DNA from: Verrucomicrobiaceae bacterium
GTDB taxonomy: Bacteria > Verrucomicrobiota > Verrucomicrobiia > Verrucomicrobiales > Verrucomicrobiaceae
NCBI GenBank assembly: GCA_024232965.1
Contig: JACKQF010000009.1
Location: 62,001 to 126,000 of the forward strand
DNA length: 64,000 nucleotides
Direction of reading: 5' to 3'
The notes beneath the pieces are model-generated. The model worked only from the letters and a program-made list of their open reading frames with translations. It did no database searches and was not told the DNA's origin. The position numbers were made by a program, and so were the translations under genes. Positions 17,497 through 26,066 of this stretch are shown here, one piece after another; position 1 is the first letter of the stretch; the number at the start of each line of letters is the position of its first letter.

Positions 17497-18948
17497 ATGT
17501 CTGCGCCCAATCGCGTTGCCTCAGTGGCCAATATGGTGACGCTGAGCCTTATCTCCCATACAAATGCGGGCAAAACTACGCTCGCACGGACACTGCTGCG
17601 CCGTGATGTCGGGGATGTGCAGGATGCGCCGCATGTCACACTTTTCAATGAATCGCACACATTGATCGAGACGGCTGATGAAACGCTGCGCCTGTGGGAT
17701 ACGCCCGGTTTTGGCGATAGCACCCGGCTCTTGAAGCGGCTCCAACGGGAAAAAAATCCGGTGATGTGGTTCTTGTCCCAGGCATGGGACCGGTTCACGG
17801 ATCGTCCTCTGTGGTGCAGCCAGCAGGCGCTGAAAAATGTGCGGGATGATGCGGACGTCGTGCTCTACTTGGTGAATGCGGGAGAGCCGCCTGAAGTCGC
17901 GGGCTACATCCCCGCGGAGATGGAGATCCTCAGCTGGGTGGGGAAGCCGGTGCTGGTGCTGCTGAACCAAACAGGCCCACCCCATTCTCCCACGATCGAG
18001 CAAGCGGAGGTGGAGCTCTGGAAGGAGCATTTCAGGCCCTATGAATTTGTGAAGGGCGTACTCAGTCTCGATGCTTTTGCGCGTTGCTGGGTGCAGGAGG
18101 ATCGCTTCATGGAGGCCCTGGAGCAACTGATGGACCCTGGCAAAAAATCTGCCTTTGAGACCCTGCGAATGGCATGGCACCAGCGGAACGTGCAAACCTT
18201 TGAAGGGGCGATGAAACTCCTGGCGGAGCAACTGACGGCGGCCGTTCTGGATGCTGCTGACGTGCGTGATGAGACGCTGATGGAGCGTGTCGGTATCCGT
18301 CGCGGGGAGATCAATCGCGAATACAATGAGGCTCGCCAAAAGCTGGCGGTGCAGATGGCAGAGCGTGCCGAGCATGCCACCAATGCGCTGATTCGTTTGC
18401 ACGATCTCGAGGGTTTGGCATCGAGGACAGAGGGGCGATTTTCGGCAGAGCAGTTCCACTCCCCTGAAAAAGTTTCAGAGAGTGTCTGGGGGATCTTGGG
18501 CAGTTTTGCTGGCGGAGCGATGGGTGGTCTCATCGCGGATCTCAAGTCTGGCGGCATGACCTTTGGCGGTGGTGCACTGATCGGCGGCATCGGCGCGGGA
18601 CTGGGTGCCTACGCGCTGATCCGAAGCTACAATCTTGTGCGGGGTGGCGATGATCGGCTGCATTGGTCTTGCGAGCACTTTCGTGAGCAGACACGCCTAG
18701 CCTTGCTTTGCTATTTGGCAGTGGCTCACTTTGGTCGCGGACGTGGCAGCTGGCAGGAGAGTGAGCAACCACAGCACTGGCGGGCAGTAGTGGATGGGGT
18801 TCTCGAGAAGCACTCCGCCGATCTTGATCAGGCGTGGACGAGTGGAGTGAGGAAGAAGGCGATGCCTGACGTTGTCTTCCGCAGCGTTTCTACCGTCGTG
18901 ATGAAGTGTGGGCGCGCGGTATTGGATGAGTTGTATCCCAGCGCGTGA
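17497..18948 (+). CDS. Era-like GTPase with DUF3482 C-terminal domain
   Basis: This 483-residue protein has an N-terminal G domain: P-loop SHTNAGKTTLA, G3 motif DTPGFGDS and G4 motif LLNQTG. The middle is largely helical with coiled-coil character (about 210-300). A Gly-rich hydrophobic stretch (about 330-375, FAGGAMGGLIADLKSGG and GGALIGGIGAGLGAYAL) could insert into or cross a membrane. DUF3482 proteins are paired with DUF2868 membrane proteins in many bacteria; the joint function is unknown. Start 17497 is chosen because AAGGAG lies 7 bases upstream, although the frame is open to a GTG overlapping the previous stop. Confidence 0.85.
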   Translation: MSAPNRVASVANMVTLSLISHTNAGKTTLARTLLRRDVGDVQDAPHVTLFNESHTLIETADETLRLWDTPGFGDSTRLLKRLQREKNPVMWFLSQAWDRFTDRPLWCSQQALKNVRDDADVVLYLVNAGEPPEVAGYIPAEMEILSWVGKPVLVLLNQTGPPHSPTIEQAEVELWKEHFRPYEFVKGVLSLDAFARCWVQEDRFMEALEQLMDPGKKSAFETLRMAWHQRNVQTFEGAMKLLAEQLTAAVLDAADVRDETLMERVGIRRGEINREYNEARQKLAVQMAERAEHATNALIRLHDLEGLASRTEGRFSAEQFHSPEKVSESVWGILGSFAGGAMGGLIADLKSGGMTFGGGALIGGIGAGLGAYALIRSYNLVRGGDDRLHWSCEHFREQTRLALLCYLAVAHFGRGRGSWQESEQPQHWRAVVDGVLEKHSADLDQAWTSGVRKKAMPDVVFRSVSTVVMKCGRAVLDELYPSA

Positions 18949-18986
18949 ATGCCACTCTCGTGATCGGCCCAATCTGAAAAGAAAGA

Positions 18987-19015
18987 GGCCCTGCGGCATG
19001 CGTAGCCGCAGGGCC
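18987..19015 (-). terminator. Perfect 11-bp hairpin, terminator-like on the minus strand
   Basis: GGCCCTGCGGC (18987-18997) and GCCGCAGGGCC (19005-19015) are perfect complements around a 7-base loop. The T-rich run (CTCTTTCTTTTC) follows the hairpin only on the minus strand; on the plus strand no T-tract follows. No minus-strand gene is recognised to its right, so either it serves the DUF3482 gene imperfectly or it ends an unannotated minus-strand RNA. Confidence 0.55.
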
Positions 19016-19574
19016 AGGCGATCCAGCAACCAACAACGAGGATCGTTGGCACGAAATGCTAAGCTGAGGAAAGCTGAGCAGCCGTGGCCTGTGAAGACCG
19101 GCTCCGACAGACAGAGTCATGTTAAAAAGTTTTGTGGGAACGTCAACCTGTGCGGCCTTTTTTTGCAAAAAGAGAGGGTGATTATCAATATCGAGAGGGC
19201 GATTTGTTCCGAATTTATTAAAATTTCAATAAATTGCCGCTTGACAGAGGTCGGCGTCATCGCCGCAGAGTGTGAATAACTACAACAACTTGTTATTAAC
19301 CTTGCTTGACTATTTGGGTTCGGGGATGGGTTGGGCGCTGCTTTTCGACTGACTGGCACCTTGATTCGGCCCGATATCGAAGCTTGGGAGGAGCTCGGGG
19401 AGTTATCGATCTAACGTCGGAAGAAAGATAGCAGGGCAGGGGTTCGTTGATCACGCATTGAGCAGAGCTACGTTTCGCCTGGAGACGCCCTGTTGTTTCA
19501 ACCTGTTGAATGAATACTGGTTGAAGCGAGACGGGAACAACGGACGATGCGCTCTGCTTTCATCCCCCCCCAAA
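19016..19574. other. Long non-coding gap, AT-rich in its middle
   Basis: I see no convincing gene in this stretch. The part from about 19130 to 19310 is markedly AT-rich compared with its surroundings and includes a TTTTTGCAAAAA palindrome and an isolated TTGACA at 19241 with no good -10 element at the right distance. It probably holds the promoter of the downstream beta-propeller gene and possibly a small RNA. Confidence 0.5.
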
Positions 19575-21875
19575 ATGTACTCAATACTCCGTTCACTAAC
19601 CAAGAGCGTCTTCACTGCTGCGGCGATCTCTTTACTGGCCTGCAACGCGGCAGAAGCAACCGATTGGACCTCCTGGCGTGGTCCTCTTCAGACTGGCGAA
19701 AGTCTGGAGCACTTCAAGAATGCCAAAATCGCTGAGACTCCGGCCTGGACCTATGACTCCCACAGCCGTGGTTGTCCTGTGGTGTCCCAGGGTAAGGTTT
19801 TCAGTTTTGGCTACCGTGGCGAGAAGGAAGATCTCGTCGAACTCCTCAGCTGCCTGGACGAAAAGACCGGTGCAAAGCTCTGGGAGATCGAGATCAAGGA
19901 CTTCATTTCCGACACCGTCTATAACCGCTACGCCATTGGATCGCCAACGGTGGACCCGATCACGAAGCGCGTTTATCTGCTGACTGCCTATGGCGTTTTT
20001 GGCTGCTGGGACTTTGATGGCAAAGAGCTCTGGAGGCACTCCCTCATGGAGGACCTTGGCCGTCTCACGTTTCCGAACTCCAAGGTGGGCAGCCCCGTGA
20101 TCGAGGGCGACCTCGTCATCGTGCGCGGCATCACAGCGAATTGGGGCTCCGAAGGCCCTGCTTCGGACCGCTTCTACGGCTTTGACAAAATCACTGGGGA
20201 ACTGGTCTGGTCCAGCTCCCCTGGCGAAGTGCCACCGGTCGATAGTTCCTTCAGCACACCGATTCTGACGACGATTGATGGAAACCGCGTCTTCATCGCT
20301 GCTACTGGCTGCGGGAACTGCGTGGCAGTGAATGCTCTCAACGGCAAGGCGTTGTGGCGCCACAAGCTAGCCAAGGCTGGTGTCAATGCGACCGTGGTCC
20401 TACACAAAGGCACTGCCGTCTGCATTCAGGGTGACGAGAACGTCGATACGGCTGATAAAGGCCGGATGATGTGCGTGAAGATTCCATCAACTTTTGGCAA
20501 AGAGCAGATCGTTATTGACCCGACGCTTGATCCCGTAGCTTGGAAGGCCAATGAAGTCTGGCGCAATTCTCAGTCTTCGGCGTCCGGTTCCCCAACCATC
20601 CACGACGGCATCGTCTATCAGATCACGGACACGGGTTCGGTGATTGCCGTCAACGCAGAGACGGGTGCAATCGTCTGGGAGGCGAAAGTCAGCAACGGCA
20701 ACACTCATTCCTCACCAATCTATGTGGATGGCCGGATCTATGCACCGCTGATGGAAGGCGCAGTCTTCGTTCTTGATGCTAAAGACGGCAAGGAGCTACA
20801 GAAGATCAAGCTTGAGGGCAACTGCATCGGCGCTGTGGCTCTCTGCAATTCCCATCTCTATGTGCACACGACCGAGAAGCTCTACTGCTTCCCGATTGAA
20901 AACGAAGGGGTGACCGTGGATGCCGCGCCTGAGGCGGCTCCAGCTCCAACCCCTGGCCCGGCTGTAGCGCTCCAGATCATCCCGTCGGAATTCGTCCTGA
21001 ATCCAGGGGGCAAGGCCTCCTTCCGGGTTCGCTCTGTGGATGCCAGCGGCAATGTCGTCGGTGACGTGAAGAAAGTCTCCTGGGCTACCTTCATCCCGCC
21101 AACCGCCAAGGTGAAGGCGCAGATCGATGATGCGAAGTTCAACGATGCCAATGAGATCGTCGCCAACGACGACGCCAAAATGGGTGCTGGTGCCTTCAAG
21201 GCCACTACTGAAGATGGTCTCTCTGGCGTCATTCGCGGTCGCGTGTTGCCGAAGCCTCCATTTGAGCAGGACTTCAGTGCCGCTGCTCTGACGCAGGAAT
21301 TCCCAGCGGATTCTGCCTACCCTGCTTACAAATACGCATTCCCTCCGTTGCCTTGGATCGGTGCCCGTTTCAAATTCCAGATCATGGATGAAGGTGGCGA
21401 GCACGTGCTCGGCAAAAGCTTTGACCGTCTGCTCTTCCAGCGCGGCACGGTTTTCATGGGCACCTCTGACATGCATGACTACACAGTGCAGGCAGATCTC
21501 ATGACCGACGGCAATCGCCGTGTGAAGTCCGACGTAGGCGTGATCAACCAGCGCTATGCGATCGTCCTCAAGGGCAATGCAAATGTGCTTGAAATCAGTT
21601 CGAACTTCGAGCGTCTCACACGCACAGCGCCGCTGAAAATCGCTGCCCAGACATGGTACACACTGAAGACTCAGGTAAAAGTTGAAGCAGACGGCCTGAA
21701 CGGCACGGTTTACGCCAAAGTCTGGGAGCGAGGCACACCAGAGCCAGAGGCATGGACGCTGGAGGCCAAGGTCAATCCAGTGCACAAACAGGGCAGCCCT
21801 GGTCTATTTGGTTTCACTCCACAGAACCAGAAGCGAGTCTTCATCGACAACGTCAAAGTGCTTCCCAATCCCTAA
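19575..21875 (+). CDS. Secreted PQQ-type beta-propeller protein with C-terminal jelly-roll-like domain
   Basis: This 766-residue protein has an N-terminal export signal (about 1-28, ending NAAEATDW; an LLAC sequence makes a lipoprotein alternative possible). Residues about 30-440 hold repeated WD/PQQ-like blades, for example WTSWRGP, GKELWRHSL, GKALWRHKL and GAIVWEAKV. A linker and a C-terminal region of about 300 residues follow, with FEQDFSAAALTQEFP at its start and a beta-rich pattern like laminin-G/DUF1080 carbohydrate-binding folds. Quinone ligands typical of real PQQ dehydrogenases are not evident, so a scaffold or binding role is likely. ATG 19575 is chosen over a TTG at 19458. It forms a pair with the next propeller gene, 39 bases downstream. 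Confidence 0.85.
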   Translation: MYSILRSLTKSVFTAAAISLLACNAAEATDWTSWRGPLQTGESLEHFKNAKIAETPAWTYDSHSRGCPVVSQGKVFSFGYRGEKEDLVELLSCLDEKTGAKLWEIEIKDFISDTVYNRYAIGSPTVDPITKRVYLLTAYGVFGCWDFDGKELWRHSLMEDLGRLTFPNSKVGSPVIEGDLVIVRGITANWGSEGPASDRFYGFDKITGELVWSSSPGEVPPVDSSFSTPILTTIDGNRVFIAATGCGNCVAVNALNGKALWRHKLAKAGVNATVVLHKGTAVCIQGDENVDTADKGRMMCVKIPSTFGKEQIVIDPTLDPVAWKANEVWRNSQSSASGSPTIHDGIVYQITDTGSVIAVNAETGAIVWEAKVSNGNTHSSPIYVDGRIYAPLMEGAVFVLDAKDGKELQKIKLEGNCIGAVALCNSHLYVHTTEKLYCFPIENEGVTVDAAPEAAPAPTPGPAVALQIIPSEFVLNPGGKASFRVRSVDASGNVVGDVKKVSWATFIPPTAKVKAQIDDAKFNDANEIVANDDAKMGAGAFKATTEDGLSGVIRGRVLPKPPFEQDFSAAALTQEFPADSAYPAYKYAFPPLPWIGARFKFQIMDEGGEHVLGKSFDRLLFQRGTVFMGTSDMHDYTVQADLMTDGNRRVKSDVGVINQRYAIVLKGNANVLEISSNFERLTRTAPLKIAAQTWYTLKTQVKVEADGLNGTVYAKVWERGTPEPEAWTLEAKVNPVHKQGSPGLFGFTPQNQKRVFIDNVKVLPNP

Positions 21876-21914
21876 TCTCTGCCATTCTACGCAATCCTTC
21901 TTTAGACACGATTC

Positions 21915-23519
21915 ATGAAAACGAACCTGAAAATCAATGCGCTGCTCGGCGGCGTGCTTGCTGCGTCCTTCCTGGCCGGCAGTGCCTACGTTCCCTCCGC
22001 CAATGCGGAAGACTGGCCCACCTGGGGCAAAAACGAGACCCGCAACATGGTCTCCGATGAAAAAGGCCTGCCGATCGATATCGAACTGGGCACCAAAAAG
22101 GCGGGCACCGATGAAGTCGATCTTTCCACCACCAAAAACGTGGCTTGGATCGCAAAGCTAGGTTCCCAATCCTACGGAACCCCCAACATCGCTGGTGGCT
22201 TCGTTTATGTCGGCACGAACAACGAGTCTCCTCGCAACAAAGGCCACATTGGCGACCGCGGGGTCGTCATGGCGTTTGATGAATACACGGGTGCTTTCAA
22301 ATGGCAGATGATCTCTCCAAAGCTTGGCGCAGGTAAGGTCTCTGACTGGGAATACCTTGGAATGTGCTCCACCCCGACCGTCGTCGGCACCAAGGGTTAC
22401 GTGGTGACAAACCGTTGCGAGGTCGTTTGCATCGACCTCAATGGAATGTCCGACGGTAACCAGGGTTTCCAAGATGAGGCCAAATACACCGCCACGGCAG
22501 ACAAGGACGGTAAGATTGTTGAGCCTGAAATCGGCGCGACAGACGCCGATATCCTGTGGGTCTATGACATGCGCAAAGAGCTTGGTGTTTTCCCACACAA
22601 CATCGCCTCCAACTACCCGCTGGTTTATGAGGGCAATGTTTATGTCGCCACCTCCAACGGGGTTGATTGGTCCCACACGAACATCCCTGCGCCGACCGCA
22701 CCTTCCTTTCTCTGCCTCAGTGCTGATAAGGGAGAGTACGTCGCTGAAATGGCGGCGGAGGCCCAAGTGTCTGAAAACATCATGCACTGCAACTGGTCAT
22801 CCCCAACGGTGGCGATGGTCAATGGCAAGGCGCAGATCATCTTTGCAGCTGGCGATGGCTGGGTCTATGGCATGGGCACCGCTGCTGATAAGGTGAAGGT
22901 GGACGACGAAATCTCCGAGTTGCCGATCCTTTGGAAATACAACGCCTGCCCGAAAGAGTATCGCGTTGATGAAAACGGCGAGAAGCGCAAATACGCCGAA
23001 TATGATGGTCCTAGCGAGTTGATCAGCACGCCTGTCATTCACGATGGTTTGATCTACGTCTCCATCGGTCAGGACCCTGAGCACGGCGAAGGTGTCGGCA
23101 TGATGAGCTGCATCGATCCCACTGGCACCGGTGACCTTACGGATAAGCCAGTCTGGACCTTCCGCGACATTGAGCGCACCATCAGTACCCCAGCGGTGAA
23201 GGACGGCCTTGTTTACATGTCCGACTACACCGGCCGCCTCTTCTGCCTTGAGGCAAAGACAGGTAAGCAGGTTTGGAAGTATGATACGAAGGGCCATATC
23301 TGGTCCAGCCCGCTCCTCGCGGATGGCAAGATCTTCCTCGGCAACGAAGAAGGCGAGCTCTTCATCTTGGCCGAAGGTAGGGAATTGAAGGTTTTGAAGG
23401 AAATTGAGTTCCCAGCCGCCCTCAAGGGCTCCTTGGTTGCCGCAAACGGCGCGCTCTTCCTTGCTACAGACACGCACCTTTATTGCTTCAAAGAAGGCGC
23501 GAAGCCTGTGGAAAACTGA
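21915..23519 (+). CDS. Secreted PQQ-binding-like beta-propeller protein
   Basis: This 534-residue protein has a clear signal peptide (cleavage near PSANA/EDW). The rest is a beta-propeller: opening WPTWGKNETRNM, then blades such as YVGTNNESPRNKGHIGDRG, GYVVTNRCEVVCIDLNG and LFCLEAKTGKQVWKYDTKG. Relatives are abundant in Planctomycetes and Verrucomicrobia as secreted BamB-like or quinoprotein-like proteins of unknown substrate. It follows its paralogue by 39 bases, and a strong terminator closes the pair. Confidence 0.88.
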   Translation: MKTNLKINALLGGVLAASFLAGSAYVPSANAEDWPTWGKNETRNMVSDEKGLPIDIELGTKKAGTDEVDLSTTKNVAWIAKLGSQSYGTPNIAGGFVYVGTNNESPRNKGHIGDRGVVMAFDEYTGAFKWQMISPKLGAGKVSDWEYLGMCSTPTVVGTKGYVVTNRCEVVCIDLNGMSDGNQGFQDEAKYTATADKDGKIVEPEIGATDADILWVYDMRKELGVFPHNIASNYPLVYEGNVYVATSNGVDWSHTNIPAPTAPSFLCLSADKGEYVAEMAAEAQVSENIMHCNWSSPTVAMVNGKAQIIFAAGDGWVYGMGTAADKVKVDDEISELPILWKYNACPKEYRVDENGEKRKYAEYDGPSELISTPVIHDGLIYVSIGQDPEHGEGVGMMSCIDPTGTGDLTDKPVWTFRDIERTISTPAVKDGLVYMSDYTGRLFCLEAKTGKQVWKYDTKGHIWSSPLLADGKIFLGNEEGELFILAEGRELKVLKEIEFPAALKGSLVAANGALFLATDTHLYCFKEGAKPVEN

Positions 23520-23550
23520 TCCGCTCTGCGGCTAACAGCTCAAAAACTAC

Positions 23551-23587
23551 AAACTCCTGGTCGTGTCCGCGCGACCAGGAGTTTTTG
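23551..23587 (+). terminator. Intrinsic terminator after the propeller pair
   Basis: AAACTCCTGGTCG (23551-23563) pairs with CGACCAGGAGTTT, and the second arm runs into TTTTTGTTT. Confidence 0.9.
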
Positions 23588-23634
23588 TTTCGTGATAGTT
23601 GCTTGCTTGGGCGACCGTTCGTAGCCATCCACTC

Positions 23635-24597
23635 ATGATGAACAAATTGTCTTTTGGAATTGCCGCCGCTGCGGTCCTTTGCGCTACCCTCTCGGCCCGT
23701 GCGGAGGCCGATGTCCCGCAGCGTCGGGCACAGCACGTTATCGTTATCAGCTTTGATGGGGGCAAGCCTGCTGTCATCGCGGAGAGCGAGATGCCCGTGC
23801 TGAAACGACTCGCCGCAGAAGGCGCGCACACCTGGGTGGCAAATACGATTTTTCCGCCAAAAACCCTCCCTTCCCATACCTCCATGACGACGGGTGTAGG
23901 TCCAGACAAACACCAAATCCTCTGGAACGATTGGATGCCCATCCGCGGGTTAGTGAAAGTGCCGACGATGTTCTCGCTGGCAAAAGAAGCCGGACTCAGT
24001 ACTGCCCTGTTTGCTGGCAAGGTGAAGTTCCGTCATTTGTGGGTGAAGGACTCTTTGGATGAGTTCAATTTCGGCGGGAAGCAAGATGGTGCCCCGGTTC
24101 CTGCGGACCAAAACAAAGCAGTTGTCCCTGCGCAGACCGTAGCAAAAGAAGCCGCCGCCTACATCGTCGCAAACAAGCCTGACCTCTGCTTCATCCATTT
24201 CCCAGATGCAGATAGCGCAGGTCACAAGAGCGGTTGGGGCTCGCCTGAGCAAAAAGAGGCGTTCAAGGTGTGTGATCAGGCGCTGAGCCAGATCGTGAAA
24301 GCGGTGAAGGACGCAGGCATCGCGGACTCGACCGTGATGATCATGAGCGCCGACCACGGTGGGCACGACAAGAATCACTCAGAGAACATCCCGGACGACA
24401 TGAATATCCCATGGATCGCCTGGGGGGCAGGAGTGAATCCTGGTCACGAGATCAAGGGGGCGGTCACCACTTTTGACACCGCTGCCACCGCCATCTGGCT
24501 TTTGGGTGTGCCCGTTCCAGCCTCGTTTGATGGCAAACCTGTCAAGGAAGCCTTTTCGCCCGTCGCTGCTGCGGTCGCAAAGCCAAAGGCTCCTTGA
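23635..24597 (+). CDS. Secreted nucleotide pyrophosphatase/phosphodiesterase (alkaline phosphatase superfamily)
   Basis: This 320-residue protein has a signal peptide (cleavage near SARA/EAD) and the type I phosphodiesterase core. Metal ligands are ISFDGG (D41), HFPDADSAGH and SADHGGHDKNH. The catalytic Thr is in PPKTLPSHTSMTTG (about T77), followed by a family-like HQILWND. Such NPP enzymes cleave phosphodiester or pyrophosphate bonds of nucleotides or lipids outside the cytoplasm using two zinc ions. Start at 23635 or 23638 (Met-Met). It converges on the hydrolase gene with 4 bases between the stops. Confidence 0.9.
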   Translation: MMNKLSFGIAAAAVLCATLSARAEADVPQRRAQHVIVISFDGGKPAVIAESEMPVLKRLAAEGAHTWVANTIFPPKTLPSHTSMTTGVGPDKHQILWNDWMPIRGLVKVPTMFSLAKEAGLSTALFAGKVKFRHLWVKDSLDEFNFGGKQDGAPVPADQNKAVVPAQTVAKEAAAYIVANKPDLCFIHFPDADSAGHKSGWGSPEQKEAFKVCDQALSQIVKAVKDAGIADSTVMIMSADHGGHDKNHSENIPDDMNIPWIAWGAGVNPGHEIKGAVTTFDTAATAIWLLGVPVPASFDGKPVKEAFSPVAAAVAKPKAP

Positions 24598-24601
24598 GTC
24601 G

Positions 24602-25432
24602 CTACTTGGCCATTTCTGCGCGGATTTCACCCGACGCCAAGTAGATGACGTCGTTGTGTTCTGCCCTCTCAACGAGGTGGACCTTAACGTGCTGGGGATC
24701 AATTGCTGCCAGCGCCTTACTCATTTCCGGCGGGATAAGGCCATCGTCGACCCCGTGAAACAGAGTGATCTGAGCGCCGTCACTTGCCAATTTTTTGACC
24801 AGCGGGCGATTGTCATAGCGGTGTCGGTTGAGGTAACCGAGGGGCCAAAAAAGGACCTTGTTGGCCATGTCGGTCATGCTGGTGAAGGGGGCCAAGAGGA
24901 TTATGCGATTCACCTTCAACTCATCCGCAGCCAGCAGCGCGGCCGCCGCACCAAGCGAGTGCCCCATGACCCGTAGACGCGGCCTTAGATCAGCGATATC
25001 CTTGGCTCCGAGGTGGGTAGTCAGCGCCTCCGCTGCTGCCCTGATGTTTTCCTGAATCCGCGCCGGATTGGGGCTGCCGGCGCACTTTCCGTAGCCGGGG
25101 TAATCGACCAGTAGATACGCGTTGCCGCTGTCCCAGTTGTCCGTGTAATAGAGCCAGTCGAGCGCTAGCGATCCATTGCCACCAAAGCAGACCCAGATGG
25201 CTGTGGGCTCGCGGTTCGCTTTGTCCCAGGGTGGGATGTAAAAGGCCGTCTGCGAGCCCTGCGAGGTGGTGTAGGTCAGATTGACGCCGTCCGCTTTGCG
25301 CAGCATTTCAAGCTGTGCGGCCTCGTAACCTCTCGGCTGGTAGATCATCTGTGACTGGCAGCCCAGCAGGAAGATCACGGGAGTCAAGACTGCGATGGTG
25401 ATGAGACGAAGCAGGCGGCGGGTGAGGCTCAT
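24602..25432 (-). CDS. Alpha/beta-hydrolase lipoprotein
   Basis: This 276-residue protein has a lipoprotein signal (VIFLLGC, Cys25) and an alpha/beta-hydrolase fold: oxyanion-region WVCFGGNGS, nucleophile elbow GHSLGAA (S159), acid in HGVDDGLIPPE and His in AEHNDVIY. It is probably an envelope-anchored esterase or peptidase-like enzyme; the substrate is unknown. Its ATG overlaps the stop of the upstream MORN-like lipoprotein gene (ATGA at 25429-25432), so the two are translationally coupled. Confidence 0.88.
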   Translation of the reverse strand: MSLTRRLLRLITIAVLTPVIFLLGCQSQMIYQPRGYEAAQLEMLRKADGVNLTYTTSQGSQTAFYIPPWDKANREPTAIWVCFGGNGSLALDWLYYTDNWDSGNAYLLVDYPGYGKCAGSPNPARIQENIRAAAEALTTHLGAKDIADLRPRLRVMGHSLGAAAALLAADELKVNRIILLAPFTSMTDMANKVLFWPLGYLNRHRYDNRPLVKKLASDGAQITLFHGVDDGLIPPEMSKALAAIDPQHVKVHLVERAEHNDVIYLASGEIRAEMAK

Positions 25433-25998
25433 GGTTTTGGGACAAAGTCAGCGGGATGGTGGCCGCTGATGTATTTGCCGTGATTGAACTCCGCATTCCA
25501 CATCAGATTACGGTCGTCGTCGCGATCATAGGCATGGCCGTGCCATTGGAAGTTTTCATCGTAGGTAGCGCGAAATCGCAGCGCGCCATCTTCATACCAT
25601 TTTTGCACGAGACCAAAAAGGACGCCGTTGCGCATCGGGCCTTCGCGCTTCTTCTGACCGTTGGGCCAGTAGTCGATGTGAAGGACTTTTTCCCCATCCT
25701 TCCAGGTAATTTCGAGTTCCCGAACCGGCGGATTTCCTGGGGTGAAGCGTCGTTCGACGCCGTTGCGTTTCCCGGCGGTGAAGGGGCGTTCAAACAGCAG
25801 TTGTCCTTTGGCGTCGAGCTTCTTGACCGAACCCGTGAAGGGCGTCGTGGCACCGACTTCGTATGCCAATCCATCCTCCCTTACCTCGATCTTGGGTTTT
25901 GAGAGAGGTGTCTTTGGGCCTGAATCCGCGGTGGGTTGGTCTTTTTTGCAACCTACAAACGTGAAGACAAAAGCGGTGAAGAAGATGGCGCGTATCAT
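25429..25998 (-). CDS. MORN/YwqK-like repeat lipoprotein
   Basis: This 189-residue protein has a lipoprotein signal (FVFTFVGC) and several copies of a short motif of the MORN/YwqK class, such as YWPNGQKKREG and KWYEDGALRFRATYDENFQWHGHAY. These repeats form beta-hairpins that often bind lipids or partner proteins. The ATG at 25998 is chosen because it starts the signal peptide. It is the first gene of a coupled pair with the alpha/beta-hydrolase and is divergent from the helicase gene, 68 bases away. Confidence 0.8.
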   Translation of the reverse strand: MIRAIFFTAFVFTFVGCKKDQPTADSGPKTPLSKPKIEVREDGLAYEVGATTPFTGSVKKLDAKGQLLFERPFTAGKRNGVERRFTPGNPPVRELEITWKDGEKVLHIDYWPNGQKKREGPMRNGVLFGLVQKWYEDGALRFRATYDENFQWHGHAYDRDDDRNLMWNAEFNHGKYISGHHPADFVPKP

Positions 25999-26066
25999 TT
26001 GGCTAGATTGGTCAGGGCGCAGCGGATTGCAACGCTGAATCCATTGCACAGTGGCCAGTCTCCAGC

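Noticed and set aside
19241..19270. A perfect TTGACA at 19241 in the long gap, as a sigma-70 promoter.
   Set aside because: No acceptable -10 element lies 15-19 bases downstream.
20796..21785. Long minus-strand frames inside plus-strand genes, such as 20796-21785, 33194-34069 and 45609-46775.
   Set aside because: They mirror well-supported genes on the other strand, give low-complexity or family-less proteins, and arise from biased third positions in GC-rich codons.
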